Shown here one piece after another: positions 1 to 9,516 of a stretch of DNA of 64,000 nucleotides. This stretch comes from Didymella arachidicola (taxonomy: Eukaryota; Ascomycota; Dothideomycetes; Pleosporales; Didymellaceae). The position numbers and the translations under genes are program-made. The notes below the pieces were generated by a model that was not told the origin of the DNA, searched no databases, and saw nothing but the letters and a program-made list of their open reading frames with translations. The DNA is taken from contig CM049985.1 of assembly GCA_016630955.3 (NCBI GenBank), positions 558,001 through 622,000 on the forward strand. The letters are read 5' to 3'. How positions within the stretch are numbered: the first letter of the stretch is position 1; the number at the start of each line of letters is the position of its first letter.

Positions 1-3000
1 CCGTGATAGCACTGACGCAGCCGCAGAGACTTACCCATTCGCGCAGCTTCTGAAGGATATTGACCTCGATGAGAGCCTGCTGGTGGAATCGCTTCTTGTT
101 GCGAATAATCTTGATGGCCACAAGCCCCCCGGTCTTGTGGTCGACACAGCGCACCACCTGTCCGAAGCTGCCCTTACCGAGAAGGTCAACAACCTCATAC
201 CGGTAAGCGAGGTGGTCGCCGAAGACTATGTTGTAGTCGCCGCGGTCGTCATCGTATCCAAAGTTTGCGGTTTGCGCATTGAGATCACCGACGTGCTTCT
301 TTGCGTTCTTGGTGCCACAGAAATAGATCTCCTTGTAGTCGATGATTTCACCCCTCTCGAAAATGTTCAAGTTGACCATCTGCAGAGCTTGGGCGGCTGT
401 GACACGTTCTTGGGGCACAGCTCGCTTGCGCAGAGCGTCGACATCGCGCGCCGCGTGCTCAAAGTCCTTGCGTTTGGATGCAAGCTTTTTCATCTCTTCA
501 TCTGCCATCAAGTCGTCTCTGTCGAGATTTGGGTCCAAATTGCGAGCTCTGAGTACATTGGAGGAACTCTTAGATCCAAGCATGCGCTGCATGGAGGGCA
601 ATATCGACGAGCTTGGTTTCGCAGCGGTTTGACCTGCAGGCGCCGCAGGATTTAAGGAAGATGTGCGAGAAGGAGCCGTCTTTGCGTCTTTACGTACCGC
701 CGACGCATCCGAATCGTTTTCGCAGGGTATCGTTGCTGTCGACGGCTTTCTGCGGCCAAAGTCAAGTGATGGTCGCGTACGATGAGGGTTCGCAGTCGCA
801 TCCGGGGTAGGGCTCGAGTTGATAGCACCACTCCAGGTCGCTGAGGCAGGCAGGCGGGGCGGTGGCATTTCGCCATGTTCGGGCGGCTGAGGAGCTGGCG
901 CCTCAGCTTGCTGAGCTCCCTTGCGAGCCTGCTGATTTTGAGAAGGATGAGAAGCAGCTTTCGAGCCACTACGTCGCCATCCACCCAGACTCAGCTTGCG
1001 CCGCAGACCTGATGTGGTCGAGGAAGGCGTTTCTGGCTCAGTTGAGGTCGACGTTTGGGTGGAATCCATCGTGTTTGTCTTCTTCAACGGACGCTGGCCG
1101 GCAGTCTTCATGTTCTGCAACTCTACATCCTTTTCGTTGGATTGGAACTCGCCGCTTGGGCGTGACTGTAGACGAGCGAACTCGTTGCTTCCCTTCGGCA
1201 AAGAGTTTGATGAGAACGGCGTTGTGGCCTGTCGGCTGGGGTTGAGGGTCGGGATTGGCATTGCTGACAATCCACCATGTGACTTGTCTTTGGTCTCCTG
1301 ACTGCCACCACGCAGATTGATCGCAGAGCTGCTGCTACGAATGTGCTTACCAAAATCGTAGCCATTGTAGCCATTGCCAGAGAAGAAGCTTGTCTTGGAA
1401 GCCGTCATGGGTGTGCTTGGTGTTTTGGCCCCCCGCTTGGGAGGGGGCGTGATGGTCCGCTTGTTGGCATCCTTAGAGGGTGTTGAGAACGAAGAGATGC
1501 GATTGCTGACCGGCGTGTCGAGAGGCAACAGGTTCAGAGGCGGCAGTCGAATTGGCTGTAGGTCTTTCTTGCTCGAATGCTGCATCGTAGGTGTCCGATC
1601 TGTGTCCACGTTGGCACCAACAGTAAGCCCTCGCCGATGCCTAATCGAACCAGTACTTGAGTTCAGCTGCGGTGCCTCGTTGCTGACACGCTCAGCCCCA
1701 CGAGCTCCGTACGTGTGCTGGTTCGTAGGAGGTGGTTGGTTCGACATGGAAGATGGGGTGCTTGGCTTTGCCCCAGCAGTCGAGAAGGAGAAGGTCTGGC
1801 GGTCGGGGTCTTTTGGCGACTCGTATGCCTTGGGGATAGCAGGTACGGGCGGAACGTCTTCAGGGGCTTCTCCGGCAGAACTGTGGACGTTTCGTGGCTT
1901 CGCTGTAGGTAGTCTAGAGCTTTGCAGGTTCGCGTTAGTGCGCAGGGGTATTGAGGAACCGCCAACTTTTAAAGAGTTGATACTAGACGTGGATGACAAG
2001 GAGATGCCTGAAGCGTACGATTTGCGGTTCTGCTCTGGTGTTGCACGCGCAGAGGACGGTGTCTCGCTCTTCCTGATCGAAATGCCAGGAGATTGGCTGA
2101 ACGCGCGGTCATTGAAGGAGAAGTCACCTTGAGGTGTGGGGGGTCCCACTGGGCCGCCTGGGACTGGCATGTTTGGATTCATTGAGAGGCGCTTCAGTCT
2201 TCGAGCATCGGTCGGACTGATTGTTCTTGCTCCTAGGCCGAAATGATGAGGGACCGTGGACTGCCGTTTGCTGGCAGTCGAGGACGGTGTGTGCTCACGC
2301 TGGGTCTGAGCGGGCGACTTGCCCGGCGAGCGGCCGTTGAATCCAGGCATCGATCCTTGATCTGGTGTCAGCGAGTGTGCAGGCAGATGCTGGCCAGATG
2401 TTTGTCTCGAGGGTGGCTGGAGCGATTTCGCCTTCGCAGTTCGGGTAGCACTCGGTAGTCTTTGTGTGGCATTTGGTGGGTTTGGGTTCGCAGCCAGCGT
2501 CTCCCGTCGGTTGCCCTTGGTCTTGGACGGTGAGCGGCCGAGTCCGTTCTGTGTGATGCTGCTGCTCGCGATTCGGGGCATCTCGCTGCGCCCTTGGAAA
2601 GTGCCCATTGGCAGCATTCCTGGTCCCACGCTCTTTCGTGCACGTGCTGCGGGGTTGGGTGCAGCAGGTTCTGGGAAGTGGCTCTGCCTCCGCGTTCGAA
2701 TGGCCATGTTGGTCGTGGGAGCGGCGGTTGCTGTGTTGTCTGTAAACACGGGAGCAGTGGCAGTGGCAGTGGCAGTGGCAGGGGCAGGGGCGGTGGGCGG
2801 CTTGGAGGGGTCCGTTGTGCCTGGCTTGCGGGTGTTGGACTGGCTGAAGCGGCGCATGAAGGAATTGCTCCGGGCTGGTCGTGCGTCATCCTTGCCAGCA
2901 GTGAACGGCTGCATGTTGGACGCGGGGCCGGTCGGCGGTGCAGTGCCGTGGAAGCTGCCCGGAGCAGGGAAGTCGCTCAGGTTGGGTTCATAGGTGAGGC

Positions 3001-3714
3001 TGTTGGCGAAGTCGTCGAAGTTGACTGCGGGGAGGAAGTCGTAGGAGCCGCTCTCGGTGGAGTCGTCGGCGGCGTGGTGGGGGTGCTGCTGCTGGTGGTG
3101 GTGGGGGTGCTGCTGCTGGTGGTGGGGGTGCTGCTGCTGGTGGTGGGGGTGCTGCTGCTGCTGCTGCTGCTGCTGCTGGGGGTGGTGTTGCTGCTGGTGG
3201 TGGTGGTGCTGCTGCTGCTGGGCAAGGCTGGAAGGTGGCTCGGCGTGGTTCGACGTGGGCTCGGTCGTCGGGGGCGGAGGCAGGTGCGGGCGGTTCTCGA
3301 GGGAAGCGCTGGGAACCCTATGCACGGTCAGCACTCAGCACTCAGCACCTGCAATCAGCACCTGCACTCCGCAAGCGCGCCCTACCTGTGCTTGTGGAAG
3401 TCCTGCGGCGGTCCTCGCGGGCCCTGGGGCACTCGCGCCGTCCGCCTCTGCGAGCCCAGCGGGTTCGTGCCAGGCAGCCCAGGGCGAGCCGGGGCCGTGG
3501 CCGAGATGGCATTGGAGGCGCCCGTCGTGCGCAGGCGGCTGCCGTGGTCGCCCGTCTTCTGGAACTTGCGCACGCGGTCGTCTGCTGCTGGCATCAGTAC
3601 AGTCGACGGCCGTCGCCCAGGCGGAGCACGCGCGGGGGTACCGGGCGTACCTGTCGTACCTGTCGAGCCGCTCGAGTCCTCGGACGCGTTGGGGCCCAGG
3701 TTGAGGGCGTCCAT
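1..3714 (-). CDS. pom1: Pom1-like DYRK-family protein kinase (N-terminal part; runs off left edge)
   Basis: Dual-specificity DYRK kinase of the Pom1 type, a cell-polarity and size-control kinase at the cortex (family knowledge). Exon 1 is 3386-3714 (ATG at 3714 in a strong context, residues MDALNLGPN), intron 3318-3385 (68 nt), exon 2 is 35-3317, and a GTAAGT donor at 34 shows the gene continues beyond the window. About 1204 residues are visible. Residues 110-1080 are Ser/Pro/Thr-rich and probably disordered, with a Gln/His tract at about 141-190. A DYRK-type segment (NLNIFERGEIIDYKEIYFCG) lies near residue 1090. The kinase domain starts near 1145 with the glycine loop GKGSFGQVV and the catalytic lysine in VAIKII. 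The HRD and DFG motifs lie off the window. The minus frame is free of stops throughout exon 2. Confidence 0.85.
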
Positions 3715-5074
3715 GGCGGGTCCCACCAGCACTGCTTTCCGTCCCGACACGCGTTCCGTCCGACTCGCTTTCCGTCCGACACGGTCAATGGTCCCCTCTG
3801 CTCTGGGGTCACGTCTCCAAGCGTCGAGCTTGGGGAGCGGCGCAGGCTATGCAAGCATTTCGAACGGAGCGGGCGGCGGTGAGGACGACGGGGCGGGCGT
3901 GGGCCAGGGGCGGGGCGGTGCCGTGCGGGAGCTGTATCGCCGCAGACGTGTCGCGGTGCTGCGGTGCTCTGCGTGCGGGCGCGGCAGCTTGGGAGGGGAG
4001 AGCGAGGCGAGTGCAAAGGGGCTGCGCGTCGCTAGCGGTGCTCGCAGCTCTGTCTATCAAAGTCACGACAAGTCGACAACAGCCACTAGCCCAACCCCTG
4101 TCCGCCGTGCCCGGGCCCGCCCTCGCATTCGGCGAGTGTGGCCAGCGCCCGCGACCATAACATTGCCCTCGCCGGGGGAACGAGCGCATGGTCCACGTCC
4201 TGCATTTCTGCGCTCTGTGTGCGCTGGCAGCAACTGCGCGGCGCCCGTCCGTCGCCCCAGCTGCCGAGCTTGGAGCGCCCCAGACAGCGAGAGTGGCAGG
4301 GCCAGACAGCGACTCCATCGACCTCTGCGTGCAGCATCTCGCCCGCTGCACGACGGCCAGACACACATCTCTAGTCCACCCTGGCGGTTGCACCGCACTG
4401 AGCATGTGCACCGCACCCTGAACCCTGGTCGGCGCCTCTGTTTGTTTTCCCTGCCTTTGTTCGTGATGCTGCGAGGTTGGGCACCGCCGACGCGTGGCCC
4501 AGCGAGCACCTTGATGCTGGCCTGCTGAACAGTCTGCCTTCCGCCATGTTGCAGAGGCGTTGCTGCGTGCATGTCCACATTCAAGATGCAAGTCGACATG
4601 TAGAGAACGGGCTGTTCTGCTCCTCCCGTGTGTCACCCGCCACGGGCAGGGGTCAAGCGCGTGGCAGCCGAACGCCTCGCCAAGGGCCAAGGCTAGGCTG
4701 GTTCACATGCTACTGCGTCATCCATAGATCCATAGTCGGTGCTGCCCACTGCACCTCACAAGACCGTACCGACTAGGCTGCAGGCGTCGAATGGGGAACC
4801 GACTAGGACAAGACGGTTGACGACATGAGTGAATCGCCCGCACGCGTCCAAGACCGTAGACGCAGCTGAACGAGCGCCGTCACGCACCTGCACGAGCGCC
4901 TGCAACTTCCGGACGAAAGAGGAAGTAGCCGTACAGAAGACCACAGTCCAGTCCTCAGTCACGCCCACGGTCGACGCTTCAAGGCCCACACCGATCGCGT
5001 AGCCAGCAATCATCTACTGTCTTACTTTCGTTCTTGGAAATAATCACAAGTTCCATCTTGCATCACCACCCACC
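3715..5074. other. Intergenic, divergent promoter region of pom1 and the peroxin gene
   Basis: GC-rich stretch between two divergently transcribed genes. Open frames occur on both strands, including a long plus-strand one that mirrors pom1, but none shows recognisable protein features or splice logic. I see no RNA gene here. It presumably holds both promoters and 5' leaders. Confidence 0.4.
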
Positions 5075-6635
5075 ATGAGCAAAGACAACTCGGGCTCGAT
5101 CGCTAACAGCGAGACCCCAATACCGGTAGTTCAGATTCACCCCGCAGATGGCTCAGCACCACGAACGCCAGATCCGGAACGTGGCTCACATCGTCTATCG
5201 GCCAGCAAGCTCAAGGACAAACTCCAGTCGCTTGGCGACGACATGAGCCGTGAGTCGACAAGCAGAATGGGTGACAGGATGATCAACCTGTAAGGTCTTG
5301 TACCGAACCTCATCCTTGTCGAGCACTTACCAAAACAGACTGCTTGCACAAGTCCTACCCAGCGAAGATCAATCTTCAACCTCTCCTCCACATGGCAACT
5401 ATAATGCCAGCTCCCAGGTCAAGGATCGCCGTTCGCGCACCTATGTCGAGCGCCCCAATTTCAGCATCCCAACAATGTCCTCAAACTTCCGCCGCTTCAA
5501 CTCCCGCATCGGCGTGGCATTTGTCTTCCAAAATCGACTCATCCACCTGTTCACCTGGAGACAGCCTACCCAGACATTATCCTTCCTCTTCATGTACACA
5601 TTCGTCTGTATCGACCCATACCTCCTCCCCGTACTTCCTCTAGCTTGTTGCCTATTCTTTATCATGGTACCAGCGTTCCTGACACGGCACCCACCACCAC
5701 CAACCTCGTACCCAACAGACTTGTATCCCATTGGCGGACCACCGCTCGCAGACGCACCCACCATCAAGCCCGCACCAGAGTTCAGCAAAGACTTCTTCCG
5801 AAACATGCGCGACCTCCAGAACTGCATGGAAGACTTCTCACGCGGCCACGACGCCGTGCTGCAATTCCTGACGCCCCTGACAAACTTCTCAAACGAGAAC
5901 CTCAGCTCCCTACTCTACATCATCCTGCTCCTCCTCTCATGCTCACTCTTCCTGGTCTCGCACCTGCTGCCCTGGCGCTTCATTTTCCTCCTGCTCGGCT
6001 GGACCGCAACCGCAATGGGCCACCCAACTCTGCAAGACCTCCTCTCATCTCCCTCAAACTCAGCACTCATCTCCCACGCCGAACACGAGAGCCGTTCCTT
6101 CCTCCTGACTGCAAGCAAGCAGGACATCGAACTCCAGACCTCCAACGAAACCCGCGAGGTCGAAATCTTCGAGCTCCAGCACCGCGCCCTGCACGACCGC
6201 GCCGGCGAATACGAACCCTTCATCTTCTCGTCGAGTCCCTACTCGCCCCTGAGTCCGGCTCGCATCTCAGGCGACCGGCCCCGTGGCGCGCCGTTCTTCG
6301 AGGACGTCATGCCGCCGAGGGGCTGGCGCTGGAGCGACAAGAAGTGGACGCTTGATCTGCTGAGTCGCGAGTGGGTCGAAGATCGATGTGTCACCGGTGT
6401 AGAAGTCGAGATAGAGGGCGAGCGGTGGGTCACTGATTTGCACTACGAGGTTCTTGATGACGGGGAGAGGGGCGCGAAAGTGCATAGGAAAGGGAAGAGC
6501 AGGGACGTTGGTGAGCAGGAGCGAGAGGTCTTGAGGCGGGCATGGGAGAGCGGACGACCGAGTCGGAAAGGCGAATGGAGACGCAGGCGGTGGGTGAGGA
6601 TGGTGGAGAGGGTCGGAAGTGTAGGAACCATGTGA
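5075..6635 (+). CDS. Pex28-32/Pex24-type peroxisomal membrane protein with dysferlin (DysF) domain
   Basis: Integral peroxisomal membrane peroxin of the Pex28/29/30-32 family, which controls peroxisome size, number and ER contact (family knowledge). Exons 5075-5289 and 5339-6635, with a 49-nt intron; 503 residues. The N-terminus is polar. There are hydrophobic segments around residues 150-190 (LSFLFMYTFVCIDPYLLPVL) and 275-315 (LLYIILLLLSCSLFLVSHLL). The C-terminal DysF-like part contains PPRGWRWSDKKWTLDLLSREW, typical of this family, followed by a basic tail. The start lies in a good context (CCACCATGAGC). Which Pex28-32 subtype it is cannot be decided by eye. Confidence 0.8.
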
Positions 6636-6794
6636 TCCAGGGATATCATACCTTCGAATCCACCAAGCATCAACACTCTCCAGCCCGGCCCGCCACGCAC
6701 CACATCTGCAACCCTCAAACACCAAAAAAAAACTCGCATCCTCCACACCCCAGCGAGCACACCAGCGCAAAGCACACCCTCACACCACGCCAGC

Positions 6795-6801
6795 AAAAAA
6801 A
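6795..6801 (-). terminator. Pol III T-run terminator of tRNA-Pro
   Basis: Seven consecutive T on the minus strand, three bases after the discriminator base, as expected for RNA polymerase III termination. Confidence 0.75.
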
Positions 6802-6865
6802 TGTGGGTCCTGCCGCGACTCGAACGCGGGGCCTCTCGCACGTAGACTTAGGTACCCTAAGCGAG

Positions 6866-6916
6866 CTATCGTATGTTAGGATGGGCTCTCAGGACTCGGC
6901 TGCCGAGTGAACTTAC
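6866..6916 (-). other. Intron B in tRNA-Pro: 51-nt spliceosomal-type GT-AG insertion between positions 26 and 27
   Basis: It starts GTAAGTTCAC, carries TCCTAACATA (a perfect CTAAC branch motif) and ends GATAG. It contains a small hairpin (CTCGG-CAG-CCGAG). Removal restores GATT-CTCGC at the junction of the D arm and anticodon stem, exactly as in ordinary tRNA-Pro. Confidence 0.75.
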
Positions 6917-6930
6917 AATCATACCACTAG

Positions 6931-6982
6931 CTGCATGGTTGTCAGATGTTGTTGAAGTGAAGGTTTGATGCGTGGAACTTAC
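6931..6982 (-). other. Intron A in tRNA-Pro: 52-nt spliceosomal-type GT-AG insertion between positions 11 and 12
   Basis: It starts GTAAGTTCC, carries ATCTGACAAC (branch-like CTGAC) 12 nt before the end, and ends GCAG. It splits the D-stem and the internal A box of the tRNA gene. It has no bulge-helix-bulge relation to the anticodon, so it does not look like a substrate of tRNA splicing endonuclease. Confidence 0.75.
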
Positions 6983-6993
6983 ACCACAGGACC

Positions 6994-7584
6994 GTCACGT
7001 GACTTTGATGGGAAGCAGGCAAAAAGAGTGGGATATAATCTAGTGGATAGAGCAGGGGCGGGAAAGGATGTGGGTGGGTGTATTGTGAGCATGATGCGGT
7101 GGAGCTGTGCTGTGGAGTTGGACGTGGGGAAATTGCGATTGGAGAACAACAAATATGGTCCTCATGGGAAACGACTTTGGCAACACAGACTTGAACCAGG
7201 TCTGTGCAGTAAACAATGGATGCAGCATGTACTCTGGTAGTCTCGTGCACGCTCAGTCTGAGTCGCTGGATAGCACGAGTGAGTGTCCGGTCTTGCTTTA
7301 CATCTGTATGGCTTCGAGGGCATTATGGAGTGCGCATGCAAAGAACCACTGTCTTGTCGCTGAATGACATGAGTCTCACAGCGGTTTGTTGGTGATGTGG
7401 AACGCATGTGGCTGGAATTGCGTCCGGAGCGAGATTGGGCTGGTTGCATTACGATTTCCCGAGCAAGCTGATGCAGCGAACAAGAGCGTAGGCTCCATAC
7501 AAACACTGCCAACACTACGACCTTTCAGAGGCAACCGGTGAACTGCTCGTCGAGTCCAAGTAGACAATCATATTCTCGTCTGCT
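6994..7584. other. Intergenic, no gene seen
   Basis: Between the 5' end of tRNA-Pro and the 3' end of the YLF2-like gene. Only short open frames occur, without family resemblance. A small palindrome (CAGAC ... GTCTG near 7185-7203) looks like a T arm at first sight but does not fold as one. Confidence 0.4.
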
Positions 7585-9096
7585 CTACGCCCGCCCGACC
7601 TTGAAGCTCAATATATCGTTCTTCCCCACAGCCACCACATCGTCTTCGCCCACCCTCCTCGCGCCCTCAGTCTCCACATACGCCAACGGCGCATCGCCCA
7701 TGACCTTCCTATACACATCACCAACCGTGCTCCCCTTCTTGACTAGCACGCAGTCCCTGAACACCGCCGTGCTCGACGCGCTTCCCGACGTGAAGCTCTG
7801 GATATTTCTGACAGGGAACACAGGGACGAGGCCCAGCAGCTCAGCCGCGCGCGAGAGGACCTGCACGACGCCCGTGCTGCCGAAGCGGTAGAGGACCATG
7901 TCCTTGAGGTTCTCGATGCGCTGCTTGAGCTTGTCGTCGAGTTCCTTCAGACCGCCGCCCGCGGGGTCGCCCATCTCGATGAGGTCTTCGCGCGTGTCGA
8001 CGAACTCGCTGCCTTCGACGTACTTGACGAATCCCTGCTTTGCTAGTTTTCGTAAGAAGACTTCGCTGATGGCGCTGCACAGTACGATACTCTTTGGATC
8101 AGCTGTCTTTGCGATCTTGGCGATGTTCTTGTCTGCGTCCGGGTGATCGATCTTGTTGAGTGCGATGACAGTGGGGAACTTCTCGTCTGTGAATGCGTTT
8201 ACGACGCGCTCGATTGTCTCGTCGTCCCAGTGCTCGAGGGGCACTTTCGTTGTCCCACTGAGGAGGCCGAGTCTATCGAGACAGCGCGCTACGACTGCGG
8301 CTGTGGACCCGTAACCTGAGAACTGATTTTGCAAGGTCTCGATTGGTGTGGCTTTCACAGCGACATGTCGTCTCTTGATGCTGCCCCATTTCTCCATCAG
8401 GTTGCCTTGGATCCAGCGTACGATTTCGCTGCGCAGCCAGACGATGTCTTGACTTGGATCGTATCCGCGTGTTGCTTTGCCCTCTGCATCCGTGGTCCCC
8501 GAAACATCGACGACGTGCACGAGTGCATCAGCGTGACGCAGATCATCCAGGAAGCGATTCCCCAAGCCCTTGCCCATGTGCGCACCGGGAACAAGACCGG
8601 CGACGTCGAGTAGTTCGATCGGTACTGAGCGGCGGCCCTCGACACAAGCGCCATAATTGGGTTTACAGCGATCTGAGAGGCCAAGTCGTGCGCATGGACA
8701 TTCAATTTGGAGGTAGCCAATGGCTCGTTGTGGATCGATTGTTGTGAAGCTAGACGGCTGTCAGGCACACAATCTCAGGAAATCGTATATCATGCCATTG
8801 GCAAGATCGAAGGGCGCAGGTGGGCTTGCTGTAGTGGGGATGCGCCTGACAACGCGGGAGGAGAGGACGAGGAAGAGATGAGCACTTACGGAAAGTTTCC
8901 TGCATTTCGATCAGCCTACGGGCCTTTCATACTGAATCTACGTTGTACGAACCCACTTTGCTTGTTGCGTCGGTCAAGCTGCGCAGGATTTAGACGCGCG
9001 ATCTATAGCAGGGAGGGGCAATGCACACCTGTTCAGCGTTGTTGACTTGCCTGACGAGGGCTTGCCCACCAAGCCGATCAAAGGATCGCGCGGCAT
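7585..9096 (-). CDS. YLF2-like Obg/YchF-family GTP-binding protein
   Basis: Obg-superfamily GTPase resembling yeast Ylf2 and archaeal/fungal YchF-like proteins with a C-terminal TGS domain; its cellular role is poorly known (family knowledge). Exons on the minus strand are 9029-9096, 8953-8978, 8890-8899 (10 nt) and 7585-8749; 422 residues. G1 P-loop is GLVGKPSSGKST at residues 8-19, with switch residues in NFPFTTIDP, G3 as DVAGLVPGAH and G4 as NKID. The C-terminal segment (VFRDCVLVKKGSTVGDVYRK ... DILSFKVGRA) is TGS-like. Introns are 50, 53 and 140 nt. The micro-exon GAAACTTTCC is needed to restore the invariant GNFPFTT motif, which makes the model convincing. Confidence 0.85.
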
Positions 9097-9516
9097 TATC
9101 AGTTGTCTATGGAAAAAAGAGGTGTAGGAGCTGAAGAGCTGTGTCGCGCGAGAAGGGCGCAGCCCGAAATCGCTATCGACAGAACTTATCGATAGGCAGC
9201 CTTGCCTTCAGCCTTACGTTCAAAGGTGCATTTGCATCACTCTCGCAGACATGGAAAGACTTCACCAAAGTCATGAACAGTGTAGCTTTTTCAAATTCCA
9301 TTCGGTTCTGTACTATTTACAACGACCAAGTGATCGAATCTAGTCAAACGCCAGGCCGACTATCCTTGCAAGCCGGCAATACCAAGGAAAGTCTAACATC
9401 AAGAAAACGTTGCCCGCACTGGGTCTTTGCATTACATCCTGCCTGTACCCTCATACAGTGCCAAGATATGGAAGAATGACTTTGCTCAAGACTGCTTATC
9501 TTACAAAGAACTCGTC
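9097..9516. other. Intergenic, no gene seen
   Basis: Upstream of the YLF2-like gene and downstream of the glucanosyltransferase gene. Only short frames without resemblance are present. Confidence 0.4.

Larger units (their letters stand above)
6805..6993 (-). tRNA. tRNA-Pro(AGG) carrying three intervening sequences, two of them spliceosomal-type GT-AG
   Basis: Read on the minus strand, the segments are 6983-6993 (GGTCCTGTGGT), 6917-6930 (CTAGTGGTATGATT), 6855-6865 (CTCGCTTAGGG) and 6805-6840. Joined, they give a 72-nt tRNA: acceptor stem GGTCCTG/CAGGACC (7 of 7 pairs), D arm GTC/GAT, anticodon stem CTCGC/GCGAG with loop TTAGGGT (anticodon AGG), variable AGGCC, T arm CCGCG-TTCGAGT-CGCGG, discriminator C. 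It follows the common eukaryotic tRNA-Pro(AGG) layout base for base in the D and anticodon arms. The 14-nt insert 6841-6854 sits at the canonical 37/38 position and its CCTAA can pair with the anticodon. The inserts 6931-6982 and 6866-6916 begin GTAAGT and end CAG and TAG. Seven T residues (6795-6801) follow as a Pol III terminator. Confidence 0.85.

Noticed and set aside
2977..3225. Ser/Thr-rich minus-strand frame
   Set aside because: Another phase of the CAG/CAC repeat; the Gln/His phase is the one continuous with the kinase and with exon 1.
2594..4528. Long plus-strand open frame of 644 codons opposite pom1
   Set aside because: It mirrors the stop-poor minus frame of the kinase and its low-complexity tract; its Leu/Val run is just the reverse reading of the Gln/His codons.
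3809..4690. 293-codon minus-strand frame upstream of pom1
   Set aside because: No recognisable domain, no splice link to the kinase, and composition typical of GC-rich non-coding DNA.
7180..7210. Possible tRNA T arm (GGTTCAAG on the minus strand)
   Set aside because: The flanking bases do not form a 5-bp stem with a 7-nt loop, and there is no matching acceptor stem.
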